DNA of 64,000 nucleotides. It comes from Amia ocellicauda (lineage: Eukaryota > Chordata > Actinopteri > Amiiformes > Amiidae). The notes under the pieces are model-generated. The model worked only from the letters and a program-made list of their open reading frames with translations, was not told the DNA's origin and did no database searches. Where the stretch lies: NCBI RefSeq assembly GCF_036373705.1, contig NC_089858.1, positions 16,305,749 through 16,369,748 of the forward strand, given 5' to 3'. The position numbers and the translations under genes are program-made. Numbering within the stretch: position 1 is the first letter of the stretch; every line of letters starts with the position of its first letter. This document shows positions 1 to 31,692 of this stretch, piece after piece.

Positions 1-1589
1 CGAGAGTGCCTGGTGCTGTGGTTTTAATGTATTTATGTATTTATTTATTTAGTTGTTTGTTCCTCTCTTTGAGCTGTGGAAAGTACTGTATTTGATTCGA
101 AGCAGGTATGAAGGCTGACTGAAAAAGAAAAAAAGAGAAAAGGAAAAAGGTCAGTCATGTAATATCTGAGTAACATCACACTCAGTTACTGCAAACAATG
201 GTGCCTGGAAAACAACTAGTCCATTCCTTTCAACATCAACCAAGCATTTCTTTTGTTAATTATAGTCATATCGCGGTATTGAAGCCCCATGTCCTCAAAC
301 ATATTCTTATTTATTTTGAGTCCCTTTCTCAGGTAATGGGATGTCAGGTCTCAGCGATTCCAGGGTTTTGTGCCACGCTGATCAAAGTGACCTTTGCTTT
401 ACAGCAGTCACAAATCAATATACCCAGTCAGTAACATTTGACAGATAAAGGCACAACATATAATAAATGACAATCAGAGATCAAGATGGCAAGAAAGTAC
501 CTGACAACCGCTGTTCATAGCAGTAATTTTCAGACAATGTAGCCTGTTATGTTTAAAGTAGGATTCATTTGTTCATCTGATAACACAGGTGGTGATATTA
601 CAGGGCACACTTTGTTAAAGAAATGTTTCATCTCCAGTAATAAATGCTCGAAAACGCTGTCATGGCCGACTGTAGATGGAGTGGAAGATATTACAGTTTT
701 TGTCATTCAGAGCAAGGTTACAGAAAGCAATCATCCTCTTAAGAAGAGCAAATTGTTCAAGGAAAATTATAGCAGTGCTCTGTGCTCACTACTGGAATGA
801 TCTGTGTGTGAATGCCGGTATGAAAAATTAATAATATGAGGTAGCAAAAAGCACAATGCATATTAAACCGGAGCGCCGTGAGGAGGTGTGAAGTCTGTGC
901 CTCGCTCTGCAATTGGAGTGTCAGGATTGGGAACAAGAAAAAAATGATCCACATATGTTTTGAAAGATACTATAATTCAGCATGGAAGATGCTTGCGTGA
1001 CACAGGGGTCTCCCATTTTCAAGGTAGTCTGTTCACAGTAAGGTGCAGAACTTGGCGTTTACTCCCTGTTTTGCAGTTTTCCCATAGAAATATATATTTT
1101 TCGAAGCTGATGAGGAGAGGTTACCATGAACAGTCTAAGTACTGCATAACACCAGGGTTTCCACTTTCAGGGTTTTGGGGATCTGTAGTTGGGTTGGGTT
1201 TGTCGCGGGCAATTGGTGTTTTTGTGGGAATGTTTGTGAATAACGAAGACCCAAATAAGAGAGCTTTACTGAGCGGGTGGGCCGGTGTCTGATCCCTCTT
1301 TCTCTCCCTGTCTCTTTCTCACCCTCTCTTTTTCTGTTGAACATGACACTGGCCTTAATCCCTCCTGAGTAATTCAATATAAATAAACACATTAATAAAT
1401 TAAACAATAACATATTTTCAGGCTTGTAATGTAACACAGAAGCAGCCCAAGTTTTCGTCCATCTCGATTCTACACCGTGCAGGTCCTCCTGTTTCAGACT
1501 GTCTGCAGTGCTCCTTCCCTTTAGGCAACAGGTTCTCTCATTGACATAACTAATTGCCAAGGTACTGACATTTCCCATGTTATAGACAT

Positions 1590-2270
1590 CATGAATTATG
1601 AGAGCAGCTGCTCAGGTTCCCCTTCACTCTCAGCCTCTTGATAAATATGTTTATTTTGGGTCAGCATGGCCTCATCCATTAGCGATATTGTTTTCGTAAA
1701 CATTACATTGATTCAATTTAACTCCAATCAATTTCAAATGGTTCTGACAATTAACAAAAGCTTCAGATATGACCTTAAAGCAATGCAATTCATGAGCTAT
1801 GATTAGGATTAAACTTTTCCTAATGAGGCCATTTTTCTTCTGCAGGGGCATTCGGCCAGGCCCAACAGGAATGGTCAGTAAAAATTAAATCAATTATTGT
1901 AAATTATACAGGTTTAAGTTGATTACCTAGCGCCCGCTAATTTGTGTAATTAATAACCTTCTTTTCACAAAAGGAGCAGTTTATTAATAACAATCTATAT
2001 CTCTGCTCTGTGCCATTCTTAATGAAATGGCAGCGACAGGTCATCTGTTAGACAGGTAATGTCATAATCAATGGTGCCAAACATGCATGTTAATTAAAGC
2101 CATTATTAATTGTTACAGTTATAGTTGAATGCTACATGCTGTCAGCTCCTTTGTCCCATTATTTATAGCAATCTGCAGATTTAAAATGGCAAATCTAATT
2201 AGCAATTCAGCTGGTAGCCTGGGACACACAATGAAACAGTATCAGTGCTGACAGCTGGCACCCAGAGCTC
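1590..2270. promoter_or_regulatory. Candidate conserved non-coding element (enhancer-like)
   Basis: About 680 bases of complex, non-repetitive, AT-rich DNA with many TAAT/ATTA homeodomain cores (for example around 1,930-1,990, 2,090-2,120 and 2,195-2,205) and TGACAG/TGTCA TALE-type motifs near 2,050 and 2,135. There is no coding potential. This texture is typical of deeply conserved developmental enhancers, which are common near SALL1. Conservation itself cannot be seen from one sequence, so this is a candidate only. Confidence 0.4.
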
Positions 2271-5200
2271 TCCAGACACAGGGAGGAGAACAAAACGTGC
2301 ATTATCTGCAGTGCTGGGACAACAGGAAATATTTGTATCACAAACTAATAAATACATTCATAGCACCGGCCTGCCATATCATACAATGGCAATGGATTGA
2401 TGAAATGCTTCAATTTTTTTTTCCATCTTTTTATTTATTTATTTTGACAAGCAATAGCTTATTTATGTATTTAGTCGTGTATCTGTGCGCTATGCCATTG
2501 CACAAACAACTGACAATTAGCCCCTCTAATTCCGCTGTGCTCAGTGGTGTGTGAATAAAGCTCTTTTCTCTCTTTGATCTTCCTGCTGTTATCTTAAGCC
2601 CCTCCCTCACAATTGTCTGTGTAAAACCCCTCCCACCTCTGCCGAGATGCCGTCCCGCTGCCCCCACCTCCAGGTGCTTGTATGATGTCACTGAGTGTAT
2701 AGGACCATTTAAACCATGTGCTCATAATAACCCATCTTTATAGTGTAAAAGTTGTATTTTTCATCGTATATTTTTGTGGACTGCATTCCATTGTGTGTTT
2801 TACTTTCTTTTAGATTAATTTTAAATGCTAACACAAAGCTCTAACACTAAACACCACTAATATAATAAGTGCACCTCATTATTAGGCCAGGTATGTAATG
2901 TGATCATACCTCGATTTCTCTTCAGATCAGTGCCATCCACACAGCTCCACTGATATCTGATGAAGACTAAGTGTGTTGGTTGGTCAGTGGTCCCCTTGAA
3001 TTAGTAAATCTGTTAATAATATACTTTGCAGTAATTTGATTAATTCACATGGTTCAATTAACGATGGGTCTTTAATGGCTGCTTGTTCCATAGTTCACTG
3101 TGGATGCTGTATCCATATCTGGCAACTGGAGGATTAATTTTCAGGAAAATAAATAAATAAAATGTAATTTTAATTTTGGTTTTAACACTATAAACACATT
3201 TCCAGTGTGTTGAACTATGTGGTTAAACAACTGAAAGATCAACATTGCCTTTCAATTACCTTAATGTTATTTAATAACCAAAGGTATATCGTGATGTGAT
3301 TCATGAGATGTTCATGGGCTGGTATTGAACTGGTCCAAAAATTACTTGCAAGCTCGGGGTCTTTCTTGTATTTCTCGTGAGTAAATACTAATGCCAGAGA
3401 AACACTCGAAGGCAGTTGCAGCTGAAGTGTTGCATTCCCATCTGTATTGTAACCTTTATTCGTCTCTGTTTTGCATGAAGATTGATTTAATTTAAGAGGA
3501 TTTTTATTTTGGTTCACTTTAATTTTGTCTAATTAACTCACCTTATATTTATCCCTTAAAGCCTACACAAGAATATCCCGGTAATCTGTTTTTTTTTATC
3601 TGTTAAAAATAAAATCTATGCAATTAATTCAGATTTAAGCACATGGACATCAATGGCTAATGTTATTAAATGGTGTGTGTAAATGCTAGGTTTATGAGTG
3701 GTTTGCAGAGTAATTCTTAAGCTATGATTAACTGTAACATTGTTCTAACCTCTAGCTGAATGTCTTGTTCTCTCTCTCTCCCTGCTTTGTTTGTTAGGGT
3801 GGTATTTCTGCTGTTCTTTCCAAAATTACAAGTGGCTTTATCGGCATTGCAGTATAATTCCTGTTTTTGTCAAAGCAGTTGACCTCTCTCTCAGTAGTAA
3901 TTAGTAATACCATTGCCACTATTCCCTCCCAATCTCATATGTTTATGCTCGAAAATGTTTGGATGGTAAAATAGCTTTTTTGCACAGTGCGTTCCATCCA
4001 TAGCTCCAACATCAATGCCATCTGTGTATTGAACTTGGAAAACAATCCTAGTTTTCTTATATGTGGGTCCACTACAGTGAAGATCAAGATCAAGATGATT
4101 TAAATCATTGGCTTTGGTGTTTTCACTACAGGTTTAATAAAATAGAATAGTCTGAAACTAAAATAAGAATAAATCAGGCATTAAAATGTATGGCCTGAAT
4201 TGTCCATGCACTCCATCACAGAGACGGAGAGCGAGAGAGAGAAATGACGCTCTGGTCCAGGGCAGCTGTGTGCCGCCTGCCTGGGATAACAGTCTGCAAC
4301 TGCAACAGAACAAAACAACAACAGCAAAACAAACAAAACACCCAAACTATTTTCTGGCAGCAAGCCCGTTCAATAACCCAGTGAACACCTGTGATTAATG
4401 CAGTGTTAGTGTAAACAGCAGGAGACCGGAGAGGGAGAGCGTACAGGTGTGCAGTCTACACACCCGGCCCTAGGAGGGAGACTGCTCACGTGCAGAAGTA
4501 ACACTTTCTCCCTCAACATTTTATCACTTTAAACTGCACGGTCCCTGTGCAGCATGGAGATCCGAGCATCCGCGCCTCGATACATACAAAGTGCAGTGAT
4601 GAGCAATAAAAGACTCTGCGCCCTAAGTGATAGATGCGAGTTTAAATATTTTACACACATCTTGCATATACAATTTGCAGACACCTGCCTCTTAAGAGGA
4701 GCAACATCTGGCTGCAGTTGCTTTAGACAGCAATTAATTCTCGAGCACTGCTTCTCGCGTCTCCCTATTACATTCTCGTTCCGTGTGCTGTGCCATGTTG
4801 TGCTGTGCTGTACTGATTAATGCAGACAGCCCCCCTCGTGCTCCGGGAGAGGAGGAGAGAGTGTTTCACTTGGAGTGTGGGAGGACAAGCGTCTCCACTC
4901 CCAGCCTGCCTTGTCTGCTTAAGGCAAAAATCACGGTACTGTAGACAGTCGGGTGGGTGTGATCTTCCCAGGGATCCGGTCGGAAGGGGATCTGACTGGG
5001 CCACCACCGTCTACAGGGATGGGCCACCGCCTATCTGTCCGTGCATCTGTCTGTCTGTCAGTCAGAGTGTGCTGACAGATCCCAACTGTGTCCATAGCAC
5101 AGTGTCATACTGAAGGAGGAAACATGGACAGCTTATTAGTGACATATTACAGATGTTTGGCTGAAAATGCTTCACATAAAAATCAAAAATAGGTTGTGAT

Positions 5201-5856
5201 TATTATTAGTAGTAATAGTAGTAATATAAATATATGTAGTGCATAATGTAATATCATGCCATGAACTCTCACCAAAGAATGAACCAATGGCTCCACATCC
5301 AGGCTTTCATTTTAGGTTTTAAACAATTGCAACCTTATTTAAAAGGAGACAAATGTATGTACTTTATAGAGCTTGTGGAATTCATAAGAGACATTTTGTT
5401 GCATATAATTCTGACCCCTTTTGCTAGAGACCAAAATGTTTATACAAACTTAAATTGTTGCTATTATAAAACCTTCAACTTGAAATTACACAGAAGGGAC
5501 AAACTAATTTAGGGACAAACAGCACCCCCTACAGGCTCCACTAGGCACTTAAATACAGAATAATATAAAACTGCAATTTTCAGAGCTTAAATTATTCACT
5601 GTTCAAATGCACATTACAAACACGCACAATGTTGAAGATATTATTTATTTATTTAAAATAAATGTAGGTTTAATTAATGAGTGTCTGAAGTTTTTTTATC
5701 AGATAATTGTATTAATGCATCATACTTGAAAGCTTCTTATCACATTAATAACAAATATATAATTACTTTAATACTATTATTTGAAGGGAATTGTACTTGA
5801 AATCAGTTGCTCATTAATTAATTTTGTAGCATTTGTTGCATCATTAATCCTGATTA

Positions 5857-5864
5857 CCCCCCCC

Positions 5865-5927
<63 letters not shown>
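5857..5927. repeat. C-run followed by (CA)n microsatellite
   Basis: A run of about 11 C leads directly into about 30 uninterrupted CA units. Pure dinucleotide array with no coding meaning; the minus-strand ORF across it is poly-CV and is a repeat artefact. Confidence 0.97.
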
Positions 5928-5929
<2 letters not shown>

Positions 5930-7738
5930 TACAAGAGGGAGGATCTGATGTATTAAACAACACACGGGAATGTTATTGTTCTGGAGGTACAGAAGACTAA
6001 TATAATGCAACATCAATTTAGAATCAAGCGCAGATCCCCGGGGCTGGAAATCAATTGTTACCGATGTACAGTGTGAGTGAGCGAGCGGCCGGGCAGGCTG
6101 TTTGTCACAGCTCTCACAATCCTGTGCTCAGACCATTGCTCACCATCCTGTCACACGCAGACATTTTTATTTATTTTTTGTTGTGGAAAGATTAAGTAAA
6201 ACACAGCTGAGGAAATAATAACTGTAATGTATAATATCACAGAATAACTGAGAAAAACGTCATTTTAAAGCCTTTTCACTTATTTTTAGTTGATTCCTCT
6301 CCTTGTCTGCTTTATTTTAGTGAGTGTGAGTGTAACAGAGTAGTACACGCTTGGGGAATGACTCATTGTGCCACTGAGAGCAGGAACTCCATACTTTTAC
6401 TCTAAAAGCTTAATTATAATAAAATGGGCTATCAGACTGTGCATTGTCAGAGCCTCAGAAGACAGTAAATAAATATTTATTAGCTTCCTATTATTCCTCT
6501 AATGTCTGCCTGTCTGTCCTGACACCGACTGGGTCAGTTCAACTTATGTGTATCAAAAAATATTTAAGCAGATTAAAGTCAAACTATGCGAACACACATA
6601 CATCCACGTTTGTGTATAAATAGATGAAGGTGGGTCTATCTGCAAAGTTAATGTTATCAGTGTTTCATGCTTGTTTGAATGAGTAGTATTATCTTCATCA
6701 GGAAATCTGCTTTGAAGTCCACAAAGAAAACCTCTTATCATAATACAGTTTAAAGAGCCCAAAGTAGTACATTGGGTTAGGACTGATTGGTTTAAATTTG
6801 ACAATCTGAGTTCCAGACAGACTCTTCACTCCAGCTGGAAATCCATGAAGTCACCTCTTTCCCGCTGCCTGAACATGCCTAAACGATCTGCTGTCTGCCT
6901 GAGTTTTTTTAGTTTTTTTTTTTTTTTTTTAAATAATTTTACTCTTTATTTTTCAGATGGCAAAGGAAGTCAGCGGCACATCTATAAACTAAGCGTGATG
7001 CTGCTGTCACCCTGTTTCACACGGTGCCCTCCAAAAGACAAACGCACAATTAAATGCAATAAAAATATAAACCTCCCTTAGTGAAGCTCAGAGCTGTAAA
7101 GTCATTTTTAAACCAAGGTGCCAACATGGGGAGGCTTCACAGCAGCTGACGTCTGCTCCCCGAAGGTCCATTGGCAGTGGCCTTGGCAGGGTTCGTGGTG
7201 CCCCGGCACTACCTGTCAGCTTCAATTACAGAGGCAGAGACAGGAGACTTCTCCTTCGAAGAATTCTGCACAGACAACGGTGTGAACACATGAAAACTAG
7301 AGCCATAACAAGATTTCACCTCAGCTGTAAGAGTGCTAACACATGAAATCTGATGGATTCTGTCTGCAGAAAACCATCTGCTGTGCATCAGTGTCACGCC
7401 TAGCAGACAATTCAGTCTGTCTCAAATGCACTACAGAGCTTTATTACACGCTATTGAAAAAGCTCTCATTAGTAGTATTATTATTATTATTAATATGATT
7501 ATTCCCAGTGAGCAGGTACTGTTATTGTCTTGAAGATTTCATAGGTTTCCATATTCCATTACTTTTCTAATAATATTTTTTCTATTTAATTATTTAATCT
7601 GTCAATCTGTCTTGTACATTATTTCACATTAATCTTGAACAATAAATCAGTTACACAAATTAAGAATACTTTAGATGCAATTTTTTTCATCTGTTGTTTT
7701 ATAATGTCTTTTAATAATTAATAATGTGTTGCAGGTTT

Positions 7739-7740
<2 letters not shown>

Positions 7741-7786
<46 letters not shown>
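7741..7786. repeat. (AAT)n microsatellite
   Basis: About 15 uninterrupted AAT units followed by a T-run, in non-coding DNA. Confidence 0.97.
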
Positions 7787-8759
7787 GTTTTTTTTTTACT
7801 ATTATCCAGTAATGTGAAACGTCTGAGTATTACATCATAATGGGCATCTTGGCCTCAACTGTAATTCATTAGTGGAATTTCTAATGGAATTCACTGATTG
7901 TATGTAACCAAAGGACTCTTAATTTGCAGAGCGGCCGGTGCACAACAGCCATGGTGACCTGGAGGGCTCATGCCAAGCAGGCCCTGGCACCTCATCTCCA
8001 GACTGAACAGTCTGGCGTATCTTGAAGCCTGAACTACGGACTCGATTTTCTTTCGTTTTAAAAATATACATATATTTATCAAGGCTTTGTTCAGGACTTC
8101 CAGTCTCTGTGTTAGCACAACAAAAGTCATTATATTCATTTCTGTTGTGTTTCTTCACAGTTTATTTGTTTTTTGTTTGTTTGTTTGTTGAAGTCACGAG
8201 GATAAAAAAAATAGTAATTGATGCACAAACACACTGGTTGCTTTGTTCTGCTGGGGAGTCCACAGTGAGCGTCTCTTGATGTGTCCCTTAATTACGCTGA
8301 GAAGTCTCGTGTAATGTTGTCTATTTATAACACCCACACAGACACCACATAACCAGGGCCTTGGGGAATACAGGCCTGGGTCCAGTTCATCAAACAGATC
8401 TGTTAATTATTTGATTGGCTTTAATATAAGCCCTTATAAGAGCTACCCTGTCATTAACGCGTGGCATGGCGAGCTTGTAGACGCAATCCTCCCATGTCAC
8501 AAAGTTTCCCGAAACAATTTATGCGTTGTCTGCATGTACACAGCTGCTCCTTGTGTTTTAATGTGGACTGTGCGTTGTAAAATTACAATTGACGTTCTTT
8601 ACATTTATACGATTTTGCAAATCCTTCAGCTATGGAGAAGGATGCTCTGCAGGTTACTAAAGAATAAAAATGTGTATTGATATCAGACTTCCTTTTATCC
8701 CCTCATACTAATGACTTTTTTCCCTTCCTTTCTTTATTTTCTTATATACATTTAGTTTT

Positions 8760-8935
8760 AGTAAAACTTTAAACCAGCTTACCAAGCTGACTTAATGACT
8801 GCCAGATAAGTATTTGTCAACACAACAGCTGGCTCACAATGCCTTCTTGTAGCTTTATGCCACAACATATGCCAGCCGCTCCTAGCATGTGATAATTTAG
8901 CTGGGGCTGATACTACACGAGCAGATGGGCTGAAG
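8760..8935. promoter_or_regulatory. Candidate conserved non-coding element
   Basis: Complex non-repetitive sequence containing TGACTTAATGA-, CAGCTG- and TAATTTAGCTG-like motifs and no ORF. It stands out from the AT-rich simple sequence around it. Support is only compositional. Confidence 0.28.
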
Positions 8936-10826
8936 TATTGTTATTCTCACTCCAGCTCAAAACCCCTGGGGGAATTGCTAAATAAAATCAAAGCAGATGG
9001 ACCTTTCCGGGCTCGTTTGTATTTGTGATAAACACCGAAAACTCCTGCACTGCTGGCAACGGAGCTACACAGAGGCCAGGCTCCCCCCTGTACAACAGTT
9101 TTACCACAGTCTGTACCGTGGTAAATTACATGCAGCCCAGAGCTGGGCCCCCAGGACCGTGTGTTTCCAGCCAGGCTGGTTTGATCTCTAGAATGCATTT
9201 AAAGCATTTTGAATTTTGCATGCATGCATTTCACGCACAGGTTTAATTGAATTTGAATGACTATGCCATAGTTCGACAGACAGACTTGTTCAGAATGTGT
9301 CTGTTTGTACCAAAGATCACCAGAGTCAGTGAAGCATTGATTAAAATAAATAAACAATAAACATATAATTATGAATTAAACTCCTGTAAGAACAGGATTT
9401 CCCATCTGGAGCTGATGGACACATTTTAGTATTTGTGAATAATTCTGTATTCCGCTGGGTTTCGCATTATAGATCCCAACTGGGGAATTATGAAACATGT
9501 TTTCCTTGTTGTTGTTTTAAGAGCTGGCATTACTCTATTATTGCTGTAAATAAACATGCATGCCTGCCCAATTCTCTCCCCCCCACCAAACCCACAACCA
9601 TGACAGGCTGTGACCCTGCCACCCACACTGTCACTGCCGGAGCTGGGAAAGGCAGGGTTACAGAGCCTTGTACCTAAAAGTGCTAAAGCTGTGCTAGGGG
9701 ACTTCTCCGATTGTTTACTCCAGGGCCTGACAGCTACCGTCCTTGGGGAGCCACAGCAGTCTCGTGCTTCTATATGACTGACGTTCGCCACCCTACACTG
9801 CTGTTCTGTGTGTCTGCAAATGTATCACACCCTAGACTTCAGTACAGACGAGGCCTTGGGTATGTAAAGCAGTGTCCATTTCAAAACGAGGTCTTGGGAT
9901 GCAGGGCTGGATCAAATATCCTGGACCCAAGCTGAGAATCCCTGATCAATAATGCAAAATCATTTTATATTTATTTATGATATAAAGGGAGGAGGTAGGG
10001 GTGTGCATGCATGATTATTTACAGCAATAATGGAGTAATGCAGCTCTAAAAATACATTTTATATTTGTGTTTATAAGTCTGTAAAAGTGATTCAGTGATG
10101 GGGTAATGCTTTCATGACGTTCGTGTTTTAAATAACGCTGGAGAACAACTGGGATAATTTCATTAGATATAAATCACACGAAAACAACACAGCAAGCTTT
10201 CTGTTGGTATTAATTTTTGCGGTGTTCTTACAAAAAATATTATTTGTGAGTATGAATTATGAGGATTCATTTCATATTTATTTACTGAGTCTGCCATCCC
10301 TCCTCTCCGGCACTCTGGTGGGGGGTGTGGGGAGCAGTAGCTGTGAAGGCTGTGGGTCTAAAACAAGTTCCTCCGGTGAGGGAGCGCTGTCGTGTGGTGT
10401 GTGTGCTGGAACGGCATGTCCAGGCTTTTGTTCGCTGGCGCTGAACTGCCATAAGAAAGGGCCCTCCACACATTTACACACAGCACCTCCAAGTCAATAG
10501 ACGCCTTTGTTTTGAGTTTAGTTGAATGCCTGCGGAAATATAAAAGGCCATTGACTGCGGTGTGTAAAGCGCCACATTAGGGGGAGAACTCACTCGGTGT
10601 ACTAATTGCTGAAAACCAATCGCAGCTCCTGACGTGTTATATTGGTTACATTACGGCGAGCCACTTGTGTGCATGTGTGAATTGTTAAATTAGCAGTTGT
10701 GTTGTGCATTCACCTCCGGAATCGTTATGGGCAAACACACAGGTCCTGGGGATACTCTGATCAGCAGCACCGGGTCCCCTGGGCACTGCTGCCAAGTGAA
10801 CCAGCAGCACGTGTCCGCTTTTCTAC

Positions 10827-11115
10827 CAGGGCATCCCAACCTTTCACTGGGCCAGAACCCATTTAAACACCGGCACATTTTTCTCCAACCCTAAACAGCT
10901 TCAGAGACAAGATCGATGTGTTAATCATAGATATTGCACTACAATGCATGTTAATGCTGTTTATACTTTCAATTAAAAAACATTTGAACTTGTTTTATAT
11001 TTACAAGAACAACAACAAAAAACACATGATAAACAAAAATCACCCTTACATTGTGAGCTCATTTCTTTATGGTGCCCCCCCCCAATGAGGTCACGACCCC
11101 AGGGTTGAGAACCTG
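10827..11115. mobile_element. hAT-type MITE (289 bp), degenerate
   Basis: The left end begins CAGGGCATCCCAACC and the right end, reverse-complemented, reads CAGGTTCTCAACCCT: imperfect terminal inverted repeats of the CAGNGG...CAACC type seen in hAT/Charlie-like elements. The flanking 8-mers TTTTCTAC (10,819-10,826) and ATTTATAC (11,116-11,123) agree at 6 of 8 positions, as expected for an old 8-bp target duplication. The interior is AT-rich and non-coding, so it is non-autonomous. Confidence 0.45.
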
Positions 11116-12489
11116 ATTTATACCCTCGCATTTGTCGTCGTTTCATGTTACCACCAATCACAGCCGACTACAATTAAGATCTGATGTACTTATAAAGGAT
11201 TAAAAAGATAACAAAAAAAAAACTTTTAATGTTTACCAGCATGAACTTTCCACGAGTCGAGCTCCTGATTGATATCTCATGGACTTCCAGGCGCTTATCA
11301 CCCTGCCTCTGGGGGAAGCCCATCTGTCCTCCTACCGCACTGGCTCTTGAGGTTCTCAGGGGTCAAAGGGCAGAATTAGCAAGTGGTTTTTTACTCCTCT
11401 CTCCTGCAGTGACTCTATGCTAATGAGACGTATCGGGTGTGACAGGTTTGCCGGCCACCGCTTTAGCCTGGAGTTGGGAAAGAACAGAGATACCTGGGAG
11501 AGCGCTGTCAAGCCTGTCAGGTCTCAGAGCAGCGTTCAGGCAGGTGTCTCCAGGCTGTGCGACGAGCATCAGAAATATTTATCTTTCAAAAATGGAGCTT
11601 TACTTAAGTCAACATTCACCAGGACGGAGCAGCAGGAGACATGGAAATTAACAAGGCACAATCTATTTTTGTGTGTTTTGTTATTTATTTATTATTTTTG
11701 TTTTTGTACAGATATACAAGACGCATGCCTCTGTGTCCTCTCCAGATGCTGTGAGACCACAGTCCGTTGGCTGTATTTACAGGTGAGGAACACGATGCTA
11801 CACAGTTCTTTGCACAGTAATAAACTGGTTTACACAATGACATCACGCTGGAGGAAGCAGGGGCTCGGGGTGGGGGGTGATTCGAGCCCGGGGACGGCCA
11901 TCTCTGCTCCATTCGCACCGCCACCACACGCCTTCTACACACAACTTCAATCCAACTTTATTTTATTTTTCAGTATTTAAACAAAACAAAAAACAAAAGA
12001 AAGAAAACCACACTAATGCGATTCACAGTTATTGGTGTTCCGTCGGAGGCCTGTTTATTTTCCCCGCTCTAAACTGCTTGCTTAAACCCCGCAACAATAA
12101 ACCCCGTGCAGACCTCCGCATTACTTCATAAGGCCTAGAACAGAGCTCAGGCATAAATGACTGATTGCACTCCTCTTCATACCCTTACTCAGAACTAATC
12201 GGCGCTAAAAGGAAAGTCCCCGTGAAACTACATTGTAAGCAGCGAAAAACAAACAGTCTTAACTTCACTGTCAAAAAATGATTTATATCTACCATTATCG
12301 GCCAGCACTTGGGCTACTGTGGGTTTCTGTGTGCGACTGCGTTTCACAGAAAAAAAAGGGGTTTGAGGCTCCAGAAGTCAACTTTAAAATGTGGCAAATA
12401 ATCACAAACACCAAGAGGCATTTCCTGTTTTTGGCGCTATACGCTCTGCTGAGAATCACCCTCCACTTCAGTGTAGTTTAAGACGGTAT

Positions 12490-12640
12490 TTATCAAGGAA
12501 GAATGCACTCTGTATAATTATATTCCAGCACATTAATTAAGCCTCATACTTTGGCCCGAGTTGTTTACTTGTTTACATCGATTCCCTTAATATAATGTTA
12601 TTGTTACGTCCTTAATTTGATTGTGATGTTAGTGCCACGG
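12490..12640. promoter_or_regulatory. Candidate conserved non-coding element
   Basis: Short complex block with TTAATTAAGC, a forkhead-like TTGTTTAC/TGTTTACAT pair and ATCGATT, flanked by simpler sequence. No ORF. Suggestive texture only. Confidence 0.25.
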
Positions 12641-13340
12641 TAACCATTTTATTGCCAAAAGTCATTTTAAACTGCGTATCTGCTGCACTGCAACTAGTCT
12701 CTCGTGGAGCCGTGTCTGTGAATGGACATATTCCTCTGCGAGACAGAGAACGGGTAAAGCAGAACCGCAGCTCTCAGATAAACCCTTTTCAGTTTCTCAG
12801 ATCTCGTCCAAACCTTCCGGTACCGATCAAACTGCAGTCTAATAGAGAACAGATGGTTCCCATGGTCCTATAGAATCACCATCGATGTTAGTGTACAGGC
12901 ACTGAACAAGTAAGAATCAGACATTGAGACTAGTCTGGTGTAAGTTCCCATGACTGCAGTCTGAAGGCTTTAGTAAGTTTTATTTTTCACCTTTCCAGGC
13001 TGGATGGAGTTACTCTTGTACACAGTAAATAAATTATATACGTGTGGGGGTAATTTGTAACAAAATCTACCCTCATGTATGTTCCTATTAGTGATGCTAT
13101 TTCTCTCAATAGTATCTTACTAGATTAATTTAATTTACTGTTCCCTATTGTTGTTCTGAACAGGACAGTCGACACAAACACAGAGTGCGCCTGCTCCTCT
13201 AGCCAAGCTGCCATTTCCAATGACTCCACATTTTAAAAACAGCACCCACTGCTGGCTGGCCAGACAGATGTGCCACACCTGGACAGCACCACACTGCCTT
13301 CTGCTGGCGTTAGACAATACAAAGGATTATTTTACGGTTA

Positions 13341-13346
13341 TTTATT
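13341..13346 (-). terminator. CYLD: Candidate CYLD poly(A) signal
   Basis: TTTATT on the plus strand reads AATAAA on the minus strand, about 475 bases downstream of the CYLD stop codon. It is the nearest good hexamer, but no transcript evidence is available; another AATAAA lies near 12,979-12,984. Confidence 0.45.
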
Positions 13347-13816
13347 AGTCGTTGTTTATGGGCCTTCCGCTTCCAAAAACTAACCAACGAACACCTTTAA
13401 ACCAACACACCGGCAGACAGGACTTTAATCTCCCTTTAGGTCATTTGTGTTCAAGAAATGTGGTCAACCCCAACAAACCCACCGCTTGCCCTCTGTCGCT
13501 CCCGCTCTGGGGCTCTGCTGTACACACAGCTGTCAGCAGGAAAGCCGCTTGCCTATGCTCCCACACACACGCTGCTCATATCTGACAAATTCTACGGGTT
13601 GAGTTTTCAGCAGTTCAACACTGATACAGACAAGAAACACCAGTGGAGCAGGATGCGCAGGGCAATATGCGGCGTTTTGAGTTTCTCTTTTGTCTTTGCG
13701 TAGTCTATTGCGCCATGTTGGGCGGAAGCACTTGCAAGCGCTTGTGCGGTCCGTGACTTTGACCCCCCTGGAAGCGAGGGCAGGTTTCCTGGGTGTTGGC
13801 CCAGAAGCAGTGTGCT

Positions 13817-31484
<17,668 letters not shown>

Positions 31485-31692
31485 GGCGACAAGAGTCAGG
31501 GCTGAGGCCTCTGCATGTCCAGACGGGGGAACTCCTGAGTAGAAAACACGGGTTGAAGTCGAAAGCCAAACTGGGAAACCAACGGCTGCCAAGTCATGGG
31601 CTCCCTCCCACCAAGCCCTGACCTTCCGGCATCCTTCCGCTGGGGTCTCTTTGCATCATCTGTGCTAAGCAGAGTTCATTACCAACAAACAC

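Larger units (their letters stand above)
1..13340. other. Gene-free flank downstream of CYLD (towards SALL1 by synteny)
   Basis: No open reading frame here has family-like content or splice-compatible neighbours; the ORFs are short and low-complexity. The stretch is AT-rich with A/T runs, a CA repeat (5,857-5,927), an AAT repeat (7,741-7,786), a probable hAT MITE (10,827-11,115) and several islands of non-repetitive, homeobox-motif-rich sequence listed separately. In human the segment beyond the CYLD 3' end leads to SALL1 across a regulatory gene desert. That the same holds here is inference from gene order. Confidence 0.6.

Noticed and set aside
1135..1578. 147-codon minus-strand ORF
   Set aside because: Low-complexity Arg/Glu-rich middle and no recognisable domain or exon signals.
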